A stretch of DNA of 64,000 nt, taken from Rhodanobacter sp. PCA2. Lineage in GTDB: Bacteria; Pseudomonadota; Gammaproteobacteria; Xanthomonadales; Rhodanobacteraceae. Both the position numbers and the translations under genes were made by a program. How positions within the stretch are numbered: position 1 is the stretch's first letter; each line of letters starts with the position of its first letter. The notes under the pieces were generated by a model. The model searched no databases. It saw nothing but the letters and a program-made list of their open reading frames with translations, and was not told the DNA's origin. The DNA is taken from NCBI RefSeq assembly GCF_013620825.1, contig NZ_NJIC01000012.1, positions 46,605 through 110,604 of the forward strand, given 5' to 3'. Positions 19,171 through 27,438 of the stretch are shown in pieces.

Positions 19171-19799
19171 GAGCGGTTTCGTGCGCCTGCCGGCGCGCGA
19201 GCTACTTCTCTTTTGCTTGTCCAAAAGAGAAGTAGCCAAGAGAAAACGACACCCCGCGGCGGCGCTTGCCGGGCATTCATGCCCGGCAAGTGCGTGAGCC
19301 GCGGCCGGGCTTTTCGAGCGGACTCCTGTCCGCGCGAAAAGGCGAGGCCATCCGTGGCCTCGCCCGCTGCGCGGCCTGATCGTCCACGCCTCACCGCCGC
19401 CGAGGGGGCCCGGAAGAGCAGGCGCGCATCGTGCGCGCCAGAAGCAACGGCAACGGCAAAAGCGAAGCGCTGCGAGATCGCGGTGCTTCGCTTTGCTATG
19501 GCTTCTGTTCTGGCCTTTGTTGTTGCTTCTGCGCGCCGGGAGCGCGCTGCTTTACCCGGGGCCCCTATGGCGCGGCGGGCGGGTGGAGGAAAGTCCGCAG
19601 GATGGCCCGCATGGATGCGGGCCAGTTTTCCGCCGGCACACGGAGGTGCCGTCGGAAAACCCCGTAACCCGCCCGCGCACCCGGAAGGCAGGATGCCTGG
19701 AGGGCGCGCCATCGGGGTGCCCCTCTCTTTGGTTACTTTCTCTCGGGCACGCGAGAGAAAGTGACTCGGGCGCCGGCAGGCGCTCGAAACCGCTTTGTC
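19171..19799. repeat. ~630-bp imperfect inverted repeat made of hairpin modules
   Basis: This fills most of the 19051-19861 gap between the ABC permease and its ATPase. The ends are inverted copies: GAGCGGTTTCGTGCGCCTGC near 19173 against GCAGGCGCTCGAAACCGC near 19797. Inside are matching hairpins. Left arm: 19201-19236 (15-bp perfect stem, 6-nt loop), 19265-19290 (12-bp stem), 19310-19341 (7+6 bp with one mismatch) and 19341-19364 (10-bp stem). Right arm: 19603-19624, 19625-19660 (8+6 bp with one mismatch), 19686-19698 and 19735-19762 (11-bp stem, 6-nt loop). The centre, near 19460-19500, pairs GCAAAAGCGAAGC with GCTTCGCTTTGC. Related ACTTCTCTTTTG-type repeats are, to my knowledge, widespread in Xanthomonadales genomes; I cannot assign a named family. 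Confidence 0.85.
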
Positions 19800-19861
19800 G
19801 AATGCAACAAAGTACGAGAGGCAAGCCGCCGTTCCGGCAGGAAACAAAGAGACCCGCGCAG

Positions 19862-20554
19862 TCATGCGCCCAACCCCGTCGCCACGCGCCCTTCCTCCAA
19901 CTCGATGCGCCGCTGGCACCGCGCCGCCAGCTGCGCATCGTGGGTCACCAGCACCAGGGTGGTGCGGTGGTCGCGGTTCAGCGCGAACAGCAGGTCGGCG
20001 ATGTGGTGGCCGGTGCGCTGGTCGAGGTTGCCGGTGGGTTCGTCGGCGAACAGCAGGCGCGGGCCGTGCACGAAGGCGCGGGCGATCGCCACGCGCTGCT
20101 GCTCGCCGCCGGAGAGTTGCGCGGGATAGTGCCGGCGCCGTGCGGCGAGGCCCACGGCGTCCAGTGCTTCGCGTGCCTTTGCGCGCGCCTGCGCGTCGCC
20201 TTCCAGTTCCAGCGGCAGCATCACGTTTTCCTCGGCGCTCAGCGCCGGGAGCAGGTGGAAGGACTGGAACACGAAGCCCACCAGGCGCCGGCGCAGGTCG
20301 GCGCGGGCTTCCTCGCCCAGCGTGTCCAGCGCGTGGCCGGCGAGGCGGATCGTGCCGCTGCTGGGCGTGTCCAGTCCCGCGAGCAGGCCCAGCAAGGTGG
20401 TCTTGCCGGAGCCGGAGGCGCCCACGATGGCGAAGCTCTCGCCGGCGGCGACGCGCAGGCCGACGCGGTCGAGGATCTGCAGCCTTCCCTCTGGGCCGTC
20501 CACCGACTTGCTAACATCGTGCGCTTCCAGGACCTGGTGAGGCGTGTCGCTCAT
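19862..20554 (-). CDS. ybbA: ABC transporter ATP-binding protein, YbbA type
   Basis: 230 residues of the LolD/MacB-like ATPase family: Walker A GASGSGKTTLLG, Q-loop FVFQSFHLLP, signature LSGGEQQRVAIARA, Walker B LLFADEPTGNLD and the H-loop LVTHD. It should energise the YbbP-like permease. The start MSDTPHQVLEAHDVSK at 20554 has AGGAAA seven bases upstream. That ribosome site lies inside the tesA coding region, and the two start codons share one CATG (20552-20555). This divergent tesA-ybbA arrangement is also known in E. coli. Confidence 0.94.
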   Translation of the reverse strand: MSDTPHQVLEAHDVSKSVDGPEGRLQILDRVGLRVAAGESFAIVGASGSGKTTLLGLLAGLDTPSSGTIRLAGHALDTLGEEARADLRRRLVGFVFQSFHLLPALSAEENVMLPLELEGDAQARAKAREALDAVGLAARRRHYPAQLSGGEQQRVAIARAFVHGPRLLFADEPTGNLDQRTGHHIADLLFALNRDHRTTLVLVTHDAQLAARCQRRIELEEGRVATGLGA

Positions 20555-21170
20555 GCGTCGTTTCCTGTGCTTGCTGTTGTGGCTGGCCGGCGCCGTCGTC
20601 GCGGTGCAGGCCGCGCCTGCGCGCAGCGTGCTGGTGCTGGGCGATTCGCTGTCCGCCGCGCACAACATTGCGACGGAGCAGGGCTGGGTGCATCTTCTGG
20701 AAGTCCGTCTTGGCAAGATGGTGCCGCCCTGGACCGTGGTCAATGCCAGCATCAGCGGCGAGACCTCGCTGTCCGGGCGCAAGCGCCTGCCGGCGCTGCT
20801 GGCCGCCCACAGGCCCGGCGTGGTGGTGATCGAGCTGGGCGCGAACGACGGCCTGCGCGGCCTGCCGCTGGAGCAGTTGCGCGACAACCTCGCCGCGATG
20901 ATCGATGCGGCCCAGGCCGCGCATGCGCGGGTGCTGCTGCTGGGCATCGAGCTGCCGGTGAACTACGGCCCGCAGTATCGCGACGGCCTGCGCGCGGTCT
21001 ACGCCGACCTCGCGAAGCGCAAGCATGCGGCGCTGCTGCCGTTCCTGCTCGACGGCGTGGCGCTGGATCCGGCCTTGATGCAGGCGGATGGCCTGCACCC
21101 GCTCGCCGCCGGCGAACCGAAGGTGCTGGAGAACGTCTGGACCGTGCTTCAGCCCCTGTTGCACCAGTAA
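20553..21170 (+). CDS. tesA: Arylesterase / acyl-CoA thioesterase I (TesA-like GDSL hydrolase)
   Basis: 205 residues. A periplasmic SGNH hydrolase: signal peptide RRFLCLLLWLAGAVVAVQAA, block I GDSLSAAHN (catalytic Ser), block II with ISGETSLSG (Gly), block III GANDGLRG (Asn) and block V DGLHPLAAGE (Asp and His). TesA hydrolyses acyl-CoA, esters and some lysophospholipids. The ATG at 20553 follows GGTGAGG; a GTG at 20544 is in frame but would put two start options inside the same overlap with ybbA. Confidence 0.93.
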   Translation: MRRFLCLLLWLAGAVVAVQAAPARSVLVLGDSLSAAHNIATEQGWVHLLEVRLGKMVPPWTVVNASISGETSLSGRKRLPALLAAHRPGVVVIELGANDGLRGLPLEQLRDNLAAMIDAAQAAHARVLLLGIELPVNYGPQYRDGLRAVYADLAKRKHAALLPFLLDGVALDPALMQADGLHPLAAGEPKVLENVWTVLQPLLHQ

Positions 21171-21250
21171 ATAGATATTTCACGCTTCCATCACCCGGTG
21201 CCCGGTTAGCTCATCGTGTTTTCACACGGATCGAGCTGGAGAGCACTTTT

Positions 21251-21982
21251 ATGAGTGGACACGATGAGCAGGCCGGCCTGATCCTGTTGGTGGAAGACAA
21301 TCGCCAGATCGCCGAGACGGTGGGCGAATTCCTGGAACGCTGCGGCTATTCGGTGGACTATGCGGCCGACGGCCCCAGCGGCCTGCATCTGGCGGTGACC
21401 GGCAGCTACGACGTGATCGTGCTGGACCTGATGCTCCCCGGCCTGGACGGCCTGGAGGTGTGCCGCAAGCTGCGCCGCGAGGCGAAGAAAGCCACTCCCG
21501 TGCTGATGCTCACCGCGCGCGACACGCTCGAAGACAAGCTGACCGGCCTGGAGGCCGGCGCCGACGACTACCTGGTGAAACCGTTCGAGGTGCGCGAGCT
21601 GGAGGCGCGGCTGCGCGCGCTGATCCGCCGCGACCGCCGCCAGGTTTCCGCCGAGGTGTTCAACGTGGGCGACATGACGCTGGATACCGCGACGCTGCGG
21701 CTGACCCGCGCGGGCCAGGAACTCACGGTGTCGCCGATCGGGCTGAAGCTGCTGGCGATACTGATGCGCGAATCTCCGCGCGTGGTGAGCCGACGCGACA
21801 TCGAGCGCGAGATCTGGGGCGACATGTTGCCGGATTCCGACACCCTGCGCTCGCATCTTTACAATTTGCGGCGCATCATCGACAAACCCTTCCCGCATCC
21901 GCTGCTGCACACCATCCATTCGGCTGGTTACCGGCTCGCGGATCTGGACGCGGAAGCGACCTCGAACGTCCATATGGCGTGA
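21251..21982 (+). CDS. OmpR-family response regulator
   Basis: 243 residues. Receiver domain with acidic pocket (LVEDN), phospho-acceptor Asp in VIVLDLMLPGLDGLE, switch Thr in LMLTARD and Lys in YLVKPFEVREL. The C-terminal winged helix has the usual SPIGLKLLAILM, RRDIEREIWGD and SDTLRSHLYNLRRII recognition helix and ends AGYRL. A GGAG lies ten bases upstream of the ATG. The partner kinase gene starts 13 nt after its stop. Target genes unknown. Confidence 0.93.
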   Translation: MSGHDEQAGLILLVEDNRQIAETVGEFLERCGYSVDYAADGPSGLHLAVTGSYDVIVLDLMLPGLDGLEVCRKLRREAKKATPVLMLTARDTLEDKLTGLEAGADDYLVKPFEVRELEARLRALIRRDRRQVSAEVFNVGDMTLDTATLRLTRAGQELTVSPIGLKLLAILMRESPRVVSRRDIEREIWGDMLPDSDTLRSHLYNLRRIIDKPFPHPLLHTIHSAGYRLADLDAEATSNVHMA

Positions 21983-21995
21983 TGTCCGAACCACA

Positions 21996-22982
21996 ATGAA
22001 CGCGAAACATGTGCAGGGGATGACGGTGTTTCCTGCAGGGGCGTTCCGCCGGCGCATTGCGTGGGTGTTCGTCCTGCAATGCGTGGCGGCGGCGGTCGTG
22101 TGCGTGATGGGCGCATACGACGAAGCCCCGCTCGGGGCGGTGATCGCGTTGCTGATCGCGATCACCGGCCTGGGCTGGCTGGCCATCTACCGGGAGTGGC
22201 AGCCCGTCAGCACGCTGGCGCGCGTGATCCGCGACTGGCGCGAGGGCCAGTCCGACCCGTCCGCGCTGCAGCTGGCGCAACTGCCGTACAGCACCGACGC
22301 CGATCTCGCCGTGCTGGCGCACGCGCTGCACGGCTTCGCCTCGCGCCTGGCCGATTACGGCCAGCGCGAGCGCAACTTCACCCGCGACGCCAGCCATGAG
22401 CTGCGCACGCCGCTCACGGTGATACGCATGTCGGTGGACATGCTGGCCGACGAGGACGGCCTCAGCGATGCCGGCCTGCGTTCCGTGCGGCGCATCCACC
22501 GCGCCACGCGCGAACTGGAGGCGCTGGTGGAGGTGCTGCTGATACTCGCCCGCGAGTCCGACCCGGGCGGCAGCGTGGAGCAGTTCGTGGTGAACGACGT
22601 GCTGCGCCGCGAGCTGGAAACCGCACGCGAGCTGATCGCCGGCACGCCGGTGGAACTGCAACTGGAGGAGCCGGCGCGCTTCGCGCTGCGCGGTTCCACG
22701 CGCGCGTTTTCCGTGCTGTGCTGGCAGCTGATCCGCGACGCCTGCCAGAACGTGGCCGCGGGCCGCATCGTGGTGACCGTGCTGCCCGGCGCGATCACCG
22801 TGAGCCATGCGGCGGAGGCCGCGCTGGCGGTTCGCCCCGGCGGCGAACAGCTCAGCTTCGAACTGGCGATCGCCAAGCGCATCAGCGACCGCTTTGCGTG
22901 GCCGCTGGAGCTGCACGCGGCGGGCAAGGCCGGCGTGGCCGCCCGGGTGCATTTCCCGGACCCCCTGCCGGTGGCGGCCTGA
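21996..22982 (+). CDS. Sensor histidine kinase with degenerate ATP-binding domain
   Basis: 328 residues. Two N-terminal membrane helices (about 20-38 and 44-65) with almost no periplasmic loop, a HAMP-like segment, and an intact H box (ASHELRTPLTVIRMS, His near 134) within a DHp helix pair. The catalytic domain keeps an N-box-like LIRDACQN (about 245) but the G1 motif expected after it (DxGxG) reads SHAAEAAL, and the G2 motif (GxGLG) reads GEQLSFELAIAKRI. Such losses usually cripple ATP binding, so the protein may act as phosphatase or need a partner kinase. It is coupled to the preceding regulator gene. Confidence 0.85.
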   Translation: MNAKHVQGMTVFPAGAFRRRIAWVFVLQCVAAAVVCVMGAYDEAPLGAVIALLIAITGLGWLAIYREWQPVSTLARVIRDWREGQSDPSALQLAQLPYSTDADLAVLAHALHGFASRLADYGQRERNFTRDASHELRTPLTVIRMSVDMLADEDGLSDAGLRSVRRIHRATRELEALVEVLLILARESDPGGSVEQFVVNDVLRRELETARELIAGTPVELQLEEPARFALRGSTRAFSVLCWQLIRDACQNVAAGRIVVTVLPGAITVSHAAEAALAVRPGGEQLSFELAIAKRISDRFAWPLELHAAGKAGVAARVHFPDPLPVAA

Positions 22983-22983
22983 G

Positions 22984-23015
22984 GCGTCCCGCAGGGCGCG
23001 GGCCCGGCGGGACGC
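22984..23015. terminator. Hairpin between convergent genes
   Basis: GCGTCCCGC at 22984-22992 pairs perfectly with GCGGGACGC at 23007-23015 around a GC-rich loop. It lies exactly between the stop of the sensor kinase (+) and the stop of the CoA-transferase (-). There is no T-run, so it is terminator-like rather than a classical intrinsic terminator. Confidence 0.45.
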
Positions 23016-23024
23016 AGGCGGCCG

Positions 23025-24383
23025 TTACTGCTTCAGCGCGGGACTCACCGCGAACGCGCAGCCGGTCCTGGCCTTCACCTCGTCCAGCGTCACGCCGGGG
23101 TTCAGCTCGATCAGGGTGAGGCCCTTGCCTTTCTCGACCGCGAACACGCACAGGTCGGTGATGATCAGGTCCACGCATTCCTTGCCGGTGATCGGCAGCT
23201 CGCACGCGTCCTTGATCTTCGGCGAGCCGTCCTTCGCGCAGTGCTCCATCAGCACCACCACGCGGCGCACGCCGCTCACCAGGTCCATCGCGCCGCCGGG
23301 GCCCTTCACCATCTTGCCGGGCACCATCCAGTTGGCGAGGTCGCCGGTGGCGGAGACTTCCATGCCGCCCAGGATCGACAGGTTGATGTGGCCGCCGCGG
23401 ATCATCGCGAACGAATCGGCGCTGGAGAAGAAGCTGGAGCCGGGCAGGGTGGTGATGGTCTGCTTGCCCGCGTTGATCAGGTCGGGATCGACCTGCTCCT
23501 CGCTGGGGAACGGGCCGATGCCGAGCAGGCCGTTCTCCGACTGCAGCACCACGTCCATGCCTTCCGGGATGTAGTTCGCCACCAGGGTGGGGATGCCGAT
23601 GCCCAGGTTCACGTAGAAACCGTCGCGCAATTCCTTCGCGGCGCGCTGCGCCATCGCGGTGCGCGTGGGGTTTTCCTTGCCGGTGTTCGCGCCGGCGAGG
23701 GTGCGGATCTCGATGCGCTTCTCGTACTTCGCGCCCTGGATGATGCGGTCCACGTAGATGCCCGGCACGTGGATGTTGTTCGGGTCCAGCTCGCCCACCT
23801 CGACCAGGTGTTCCACCTCGGCCACGCAGATCCTGCCGCAGGTGGCGATCATCGGGTTGAAGTTGCGCGCGGTTTCGCGGAACACCAGGTTGCCGAGGCG
23901 GTCACCCTTCCACGCCTTCACGATGGAGAGGTCGGCGGTGATCGCCTCCTCCAGCACGTATTCCTTGCCGTCGAACACCTTGGTTTCCTTGCCCTCGGCC
24001 AGCTTGGTGCCAAACGCGGTGCGCGTGTAGAAACCGGGGATGCCGGCGCCGCCGGCGCGCAGCTTCTCGGCCAGCGTGCCCTGCGGGGTGAGGTGGAGCT
24101 CCAGTTCGCCCGCCAGCACCTGGCGCTCGAATTCCTTGTTCTCGCCCACGTAGGAGGCGTACACGCGCTTCACCTGGTGGGTCTTCAGCAGCGGGCCCAT
24201 GCCGAAATCGTCCACGCCGGCGTTGTTGCCCACGATGGTCAGCCCCTTGGTGCCGGCTTCGAGCAGCGCGCCGATCAGGTTCTCGGGAATGCCGCACAGG
24301 CCGAAACCGCCGGCCGCGATCGTCATGTTGTCGACCAGCAGGCCGTCGAGCGCTTCCACGGCCGTCGCGTAGACCTTGTCCAT
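23025..24383 (-). CDS. 3-oxoacid CoA-transferase, A and B subunits fused
   Basis: 452 residues. Transfers CoA between succinyl-CoA and acetoacetate (or related 3-oxoacids). Residues 1-235 match the A subunit: [21 protein letters not shown], the oxyanion [37 protein letters not shown]. Residues from about 250 match the B subunit: [21 protein letters not shown], the catalytic glutamate in [13 protein letters not shown], and [14 protein letters not shown]. Most bacteria encode scoA and scoB separately; here one open frame covers both, as in mitochondrial SCOT. The linker ([17 protein letters not shown]) is short. The start has AAGGCAAG upstream. It converges with the two-component system. Confidence 0.92.
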   Translation of the reverse strand: MDKVYATAVEALDGLLVDNMTIAAGGFGLCGIPENLIGALLEAGTKGLTIVGNNAGVDDFGMGPLLKTHQVKRVYASYVGENKEFERQVLAGELELHLTPQGTLAEKLRAGGAGIPGFYTRTAFGTKLAEGKETKVFDGKEYVLEEAITADLSIVKAWKGDRLGNLVFRETARNFNPMIATCGRICVAEVEHLVEVGELDPNNIHVPGIYVDRIIQGAKYEKRIEIRTLAGANTGKENPTRTAMAQRAAKELRDGFYVNLGIGIPTLVANYIPEGMDVVLQSENGLLGIGPFPSEEQVDPDLINAGKQTITTLPGSSFFSSADSFAMIRGGHINLSILGGMEVSATGDLANWMVPGKMVKGPGGAMDLVSGVRRVVVLMEHCAKDGSPKIKDACELPITGKECVDLIITDLCVFAVEKGKGLTLIELNPGVTLDEVKARTGCAFAVSPALKQ

Positions 24384-24488
24384 TGCCTTGCCTTTGTGGG
24401 GAGAACCAGCTGCCAAGGATACGACGGATTGCCACCCGCCCGTGTTGTACGAAGGTATCAGGCCCTTGCGCGACGGTTGTGGATGTGC

Positions 24489-24538
24489 TTGACGACAAAC
24501 ATTTACGCGTGTAAACATAACTCCACTTACAGACGTAA
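24489..24538 (+). promoter_or_regulatory. Promoter with two BlaI-type operator palindromes
   Basis: Two copies of TTAC-N4-GTAA lie at 24503-24514 and 24527-24538, centres 24 bp apart, ending 10 bases before the blaI-like ATG. The first overlaps a promoter: TTGACG at 24489-24494, 17 bp, TAAACA at 24512-24517. BlaI/MecI repressors bind TACA-N-TGTA-like dyads at their own promoter, so autoregulation is the simple reading. Confidence 0.7.
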
Positions 24539-24548
24539 ACGGTACGCC

Positions 24549-24914
24549 ATGGCAATCAGCGAAGCCGAAGCGGTGGTGATGGAAGTGCTGTGGCGCGCGG
24601 CGCCGCGCAGCGCCGAGGAGATCCTCGCGGAAGTGGGGCCGGCGCAGGACTGGCAGGAGGGCACGGTGAAGTCCCTGCTCAACCGCCTGCTGAAGAAGAA
24701 GGCGGTGAAGGCCGAGAAGGACGGGCGCCGCTACCTCTACACGCCGCTGCTGAGCCGCGAGAAGTACGTGTCGCAGGAGAGCAAGGGCCTGCTCGACCGC
24801 CTGTTCGACGGCCGCGTGGCGCCGCTGGTGGCGCACTTCTCCGAGCAGCGCAAGCTCAGCCGCAAGGACGTCGCCGAACTGCGCAAGCTGCTGAAGGAGC
24901 TTGACGATGAATGA
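24549..24914 (+). CDS. BlaI/MecI/CopY-family transcriptional repressor
   Basis: 121 residues. Winged-helix repressor: [59 protein letters not shown], then the helical dimer domain [11 protein letters not shown] ending [11 protein letters not shown]. BlaI repressors are inactivated by proteolysis after the partner BlaR1-type protein senses a signal. The partner overlaps by 8 nt downstream and two operator-like palindromes lie upstream. No beta-lactamase gene is next to it, so the regulon is unknown. Confidence 0.93.
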   Translation: MAISEAEAVVMEVLWRAAPRSAEEILAEVGPAQDWQEGTVKSLLNRLLKKKAVKAEKDGRRYLYTPLLSREKYVSQESKGLLDRLFDGRVAPLVAHFSEQRKLSRKDVAELRKLLKELDDE

Positions 24915-26241
24915 CGTGCAGATGCCGGATCTCGGGTCGCTGGCGGCGGCGTGGGCCACGCGCGGCTGGCTGGCCTTGCTGGCCTTCACCGCGGCGGTGC
25001 TGATCGTCGCCGCGCTGCGCAAGCCGATCCGTCGCTGGTTCGGCGCCGAGCGTGCGTTCCAGTCGTGGCTGTTGCCGCCGCTGGCCGTGCTGGCCAGCCA
25101 GTTGCCGCACGCCGCCACGTCGCCGGCGCCGCTGCCGCCGCTGGTGTATGCCATCACTTCGGCGGTCGGCGCGCCGGCACCGCATGCAGCCGTCGCCGGC
25201 CATGTCGGCTGGCACGGCGTCGCCTTGCTGCTGTGGCTGGCGGGCGTCGTCGCCGCGCTCGGGTTCGCCGTCCTGGCGCAGCGTCGTTACCGCAGGCGCC
25301 TGCACGGGGCGACGCCCATGGCCGATGCGTCGGCGCCGCGGCCGGTGCTGCGTGCCGCGAGCGCCGACGTGGGCCCGGCCCTGGTCGGCGCATGGCGCAG
25401 CCGCATCGTGTTGCCGGCCGACTTCCGGCAACGCTACGACGCGACGGAGCAGGCGCTGATCCTCGCCCACGAGGCCGCCCATGCGCGCCGCGGCGACGGC
25501 TGGTGGTCCCTGCTCGCCCAGATGCTTGCCGCTTTGCTGTGGTTCCACCCGCTGGCCTGGTGGGCGCTCGCCGCGCTGCGCCACGACCAGGAGCTGGCCT
25601 GCGATGCCGTGGTCCTGCGCGAACACGGCACGCACCGCCGCAGCTATGCGAACGCGATGTTGAAAACCCGGTCGGTCGCGCTCGCGCTGCCGGTGGGTTG
25701 CGCGTGGTCCCCCCGTCATCCACTTACGGAGCGTATCGCCATGTTGAAGCAGCAACCGGTTTCCCTCCTGCGTCGGCGTTCCGGCGCCGCCGCCCTCGCG
25801 CTGATGATCGCCATGGGCGCAGGTGCGGCGTATGCCGCCACGGCGCCAGCCGCGACAGCGCAGGCAAACCAGGCTGCGGCGCCGGATCGATACACGCTGA
25901 AGCTGGACGTGTCGTTCGACGGCAAGGCCCCCTCGCAGCATTTCAAGCTTTGCCTGAAACCCGGCGAATACGCCCACGTGAACGGAGTCAGCACGGGCGT
26001 GCCGCCGTGGGAAGGGCGCATTACCGTGCTGCCGGCGCCGCAGGGGCAGATCGAGGTGCGCGGCGACGTGAGCGGGGGCGGCATCGACAAGGCGGTGCAT
26101 CCCATCGTGCGCACCTTGCCGGGGCAGCGGGCCACGATCCAGGTCGGCGAACACATCGCCACCGGCAAGCAGGGCGATGCGTCGGATACCGACAAGGAAA
26201 GAAGCATCAAGCTGGAGGTGACGCCGACCTCCGGCTGTTGA
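24907..26241 (+). CDS. M56-family (BlaR1-like) membrane metallopeptidase
   Basis: 444 residues. Several N-terminal helices, then the cytoplasmic zinc protease: HEAAH (188-192) and ELACD (from 229) are the gluzincin motifs of BlaR1. A further helix (about 300) leads to a 130-residue periplasmic C-terminus ([30 protein letters not shown]). That domain lacks the penicillin-binding SxxK fold of true BlaR1 and is far shorter, so the signal is probably not a beta-lactam. The ATG at 24907 overlaps the repressor gene by 8 nt. Confidence 0.85.
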   Translation: MNDVQMPDLGSLAAAWATRGWLALLAFTAAVLIVAALRKPIRRWFGAERAFQSWLLPPLAVLASQLPHAATSPAPLPPLVYAITSAVGAPAPHAAVAGHVGWHGVALLLWLAGVVAALGFAVLAQRRYRRRLHGATPMADASAPRPVLRAASADVGPALVGAWRSRIVLPADFRQRYDATEQALILAHEAAHARRGDGWWSLLAQMLAALLWFHPLAWWALAALRHDQELACDAVVLREHGTHRRSYANAMLKTRSVALALPVGCAWSPRHPLTERIAMLKQQPVSLLRRRSGAAALALMIAMGAGAAYAATAPAATAQANQAAAPDRYTLKLDVSFDGKAPSQHFKLCLKPGEYAHVNGVSTGVPPWEGRITVLPAPQGQIEVRGDVSGGGIDKAVHPIVRTLPGQRATIQVGEHIATGKQGDASDTDKERSIKLEVTPTSGC

Positions 26242-26274
26242 GCCAACGCACGAAGTATGGCTAGCGCGGCTCGC

Positions 26275-26280
26275 TATACT
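26275..26280 (+). promoter_or_regulatory. -10 element TATACT upstream of the asparaginase gene
   Basis: TATACT at 26275-26280 would start transcription near 26287, which lies after the first possible ATG (26285) but before the GTG at 26309. That GTG has AGGGAAG six bases upstream. Promoter and ribosome site together favour the GTG start. Confidence 0.45.
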
Positions 26281-26308
26281 GCCCATGTTGTCCCCAGGGA
26301 AGAATCTC

Positions 26309-27376
26309 GTGAAGCCGCGCCGCCTGTTGCTTGCCCTTGCCGCGTCCGGAGTCGCCGCGATGAGCCATGCCGCCGTGCCGCCCGTGCTGGTGATCCATGG
26401 CGGTTCCGGGGTCATCACGCACGATCTCACTCCGGCGAAGGAGAAGGCGATACGTGCCGCGCTGGCGAAGGCGCTGGAGAACGGCTACGCGGCGCTGAAG
26501 GCCGGCAAGAGCGCGGTGGCCGTGGTGAGCGCGGCGATCGTGGTGCTGGAGGACGATCCGAACTTCAACGCCGGCAAGGGTGCGGTGTTCACCCACGACG
26601 GGAAGAACGAACTGGACGCGGCGATCATGGACGGCGACACGCGCCGCGCCGGCGCGGTGGCCGGCGTGCAGCGGATCGGGAACCCGATCCTGCTGGCGCG
26701 CGCGGTGATGGAGAAGACTCCCTACGTGATGCTCTCCGGCCGGGGCGCGGAGGCGTTCGCGCAGAGCATCGGCATGCCGCTGGTCGATCCCTCGTACTTC
26801 CGCACCGAGGAGCGCTGGCAGCAACTGCAGAAGGCGCTCAAGGAAGACAGCGCCGGCAAGCCGCACGCGGACGACGAGACCACGAAACACTTCGGCACCG
26901 TGGGCGCGGTGGCGCTGGACACGGATGGCCATCTCGCCGCCGGCACCTCCACCGGCGGCATCAACGACAAGCGCTGGGGGCGCATCGGCGATTCGCCGAT
27001 CATCGGCGCCGGCACCTACGCGAACAGCGACTGCGCGGTGTCCGCCACCGGCTGGGGCGAGTACTACATCCGCACGGTGGCGGCGCACGCGATCTGCATG
27101 CAGGTGAGCCAGATGCGCGTGCCGCTGAAGCGCGCCGCGGCGGTGGTGATCAACCAGGAGATACCCGCGCTGGGCGGCAACGGCGGCGCGATCGCGCTGG
27201 ATGCGCACGGCAATATCGCGATCCCGTTCAACACCGACGGCATGTACCGCGGCTGGATCGACGCCAGCGGCGTGCCGCACGTGGCGATCCACGGCGACGA
27301 GGACGACGGCAGCTCCGCGCCGCCCGCGCCCGCGCCGGCCGACAGCACGGGCGACGCCGGCGGGCAGGCGCAATAG
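26309..27376 (+). CDS. iaaA: Isoaspartyl peptidase / L-asparaginase (Ntn-hydrolase)
   Basis: 355 residues from the GTG at 26309 (AGGGAAG upstream; signal peptide KPRRLLLALAASGVAAMSHA follows directly). The enzyme cleaves isoaspartyl dipeptides and asparagine. It is made as a precursor and cuts itself before a threonine, seen here in KHFGTVGAVALD. Other family motifs: VIHGGSGVI, NAGKGAVFTHDG (substrate loop), STGGINDKRWGRIGDSPIIGAGTYA and GEYYIRTVAAH. A low-complexity A/P/D tail ends the protein. The signal peptide places it in the periplasm. Confidence 0.93.
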   Translation: MKPRRLLLALAASGVAAMSHAAVPPVLVIHGGSGVITHDLTPAKEKAIRAALAKALENGYAALKAGKSAVAVVSAAIVVLEDDPNFNAGKGAVFTHDGKNELDAAIMDGDTRRAGAVAGVQRIGNPILLARAVMEKTPYVMLSGRGAEAFAQSIGMPLVDPSYFRTEERWQQLQKALKEDSAGKPHADDETTKHFGTVGAVALDTDGHLAAGTSTGGINDKRWGRIGDSPIIGAGTYANSDCAVSATGWGEYYIRTVAAHAICMQVSQMRVPLKRAAAVVINQEIPALGGNGGAIALDAHGNIAIPFNTDGMYRGWIDASGVPHVAIHGDEDDGSSAPPAPAPADSTGDAGGQAQ

Positions 27377-27438
27377 CGCGCGCGGGCGCGAAGCGTGTTG
27401 CCGGACTCGTTCGAAAACGATGGGCGCACGGTGTGCCG

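Noticed and set aside
19047..19919. Open frames on both strands over the hairpin repeat
   Set aside because: They follow from the inverted repeat and GC content; no ribosome site, no domain, and translations are low-complexity.
24384..24488. Upstream extension of the CoA-transferase
   Set aside because: The open frame runs on to 25157 but the family starts at [12 protein letters not shown] and the extension is antisense to the blaI-like gene and its operators.
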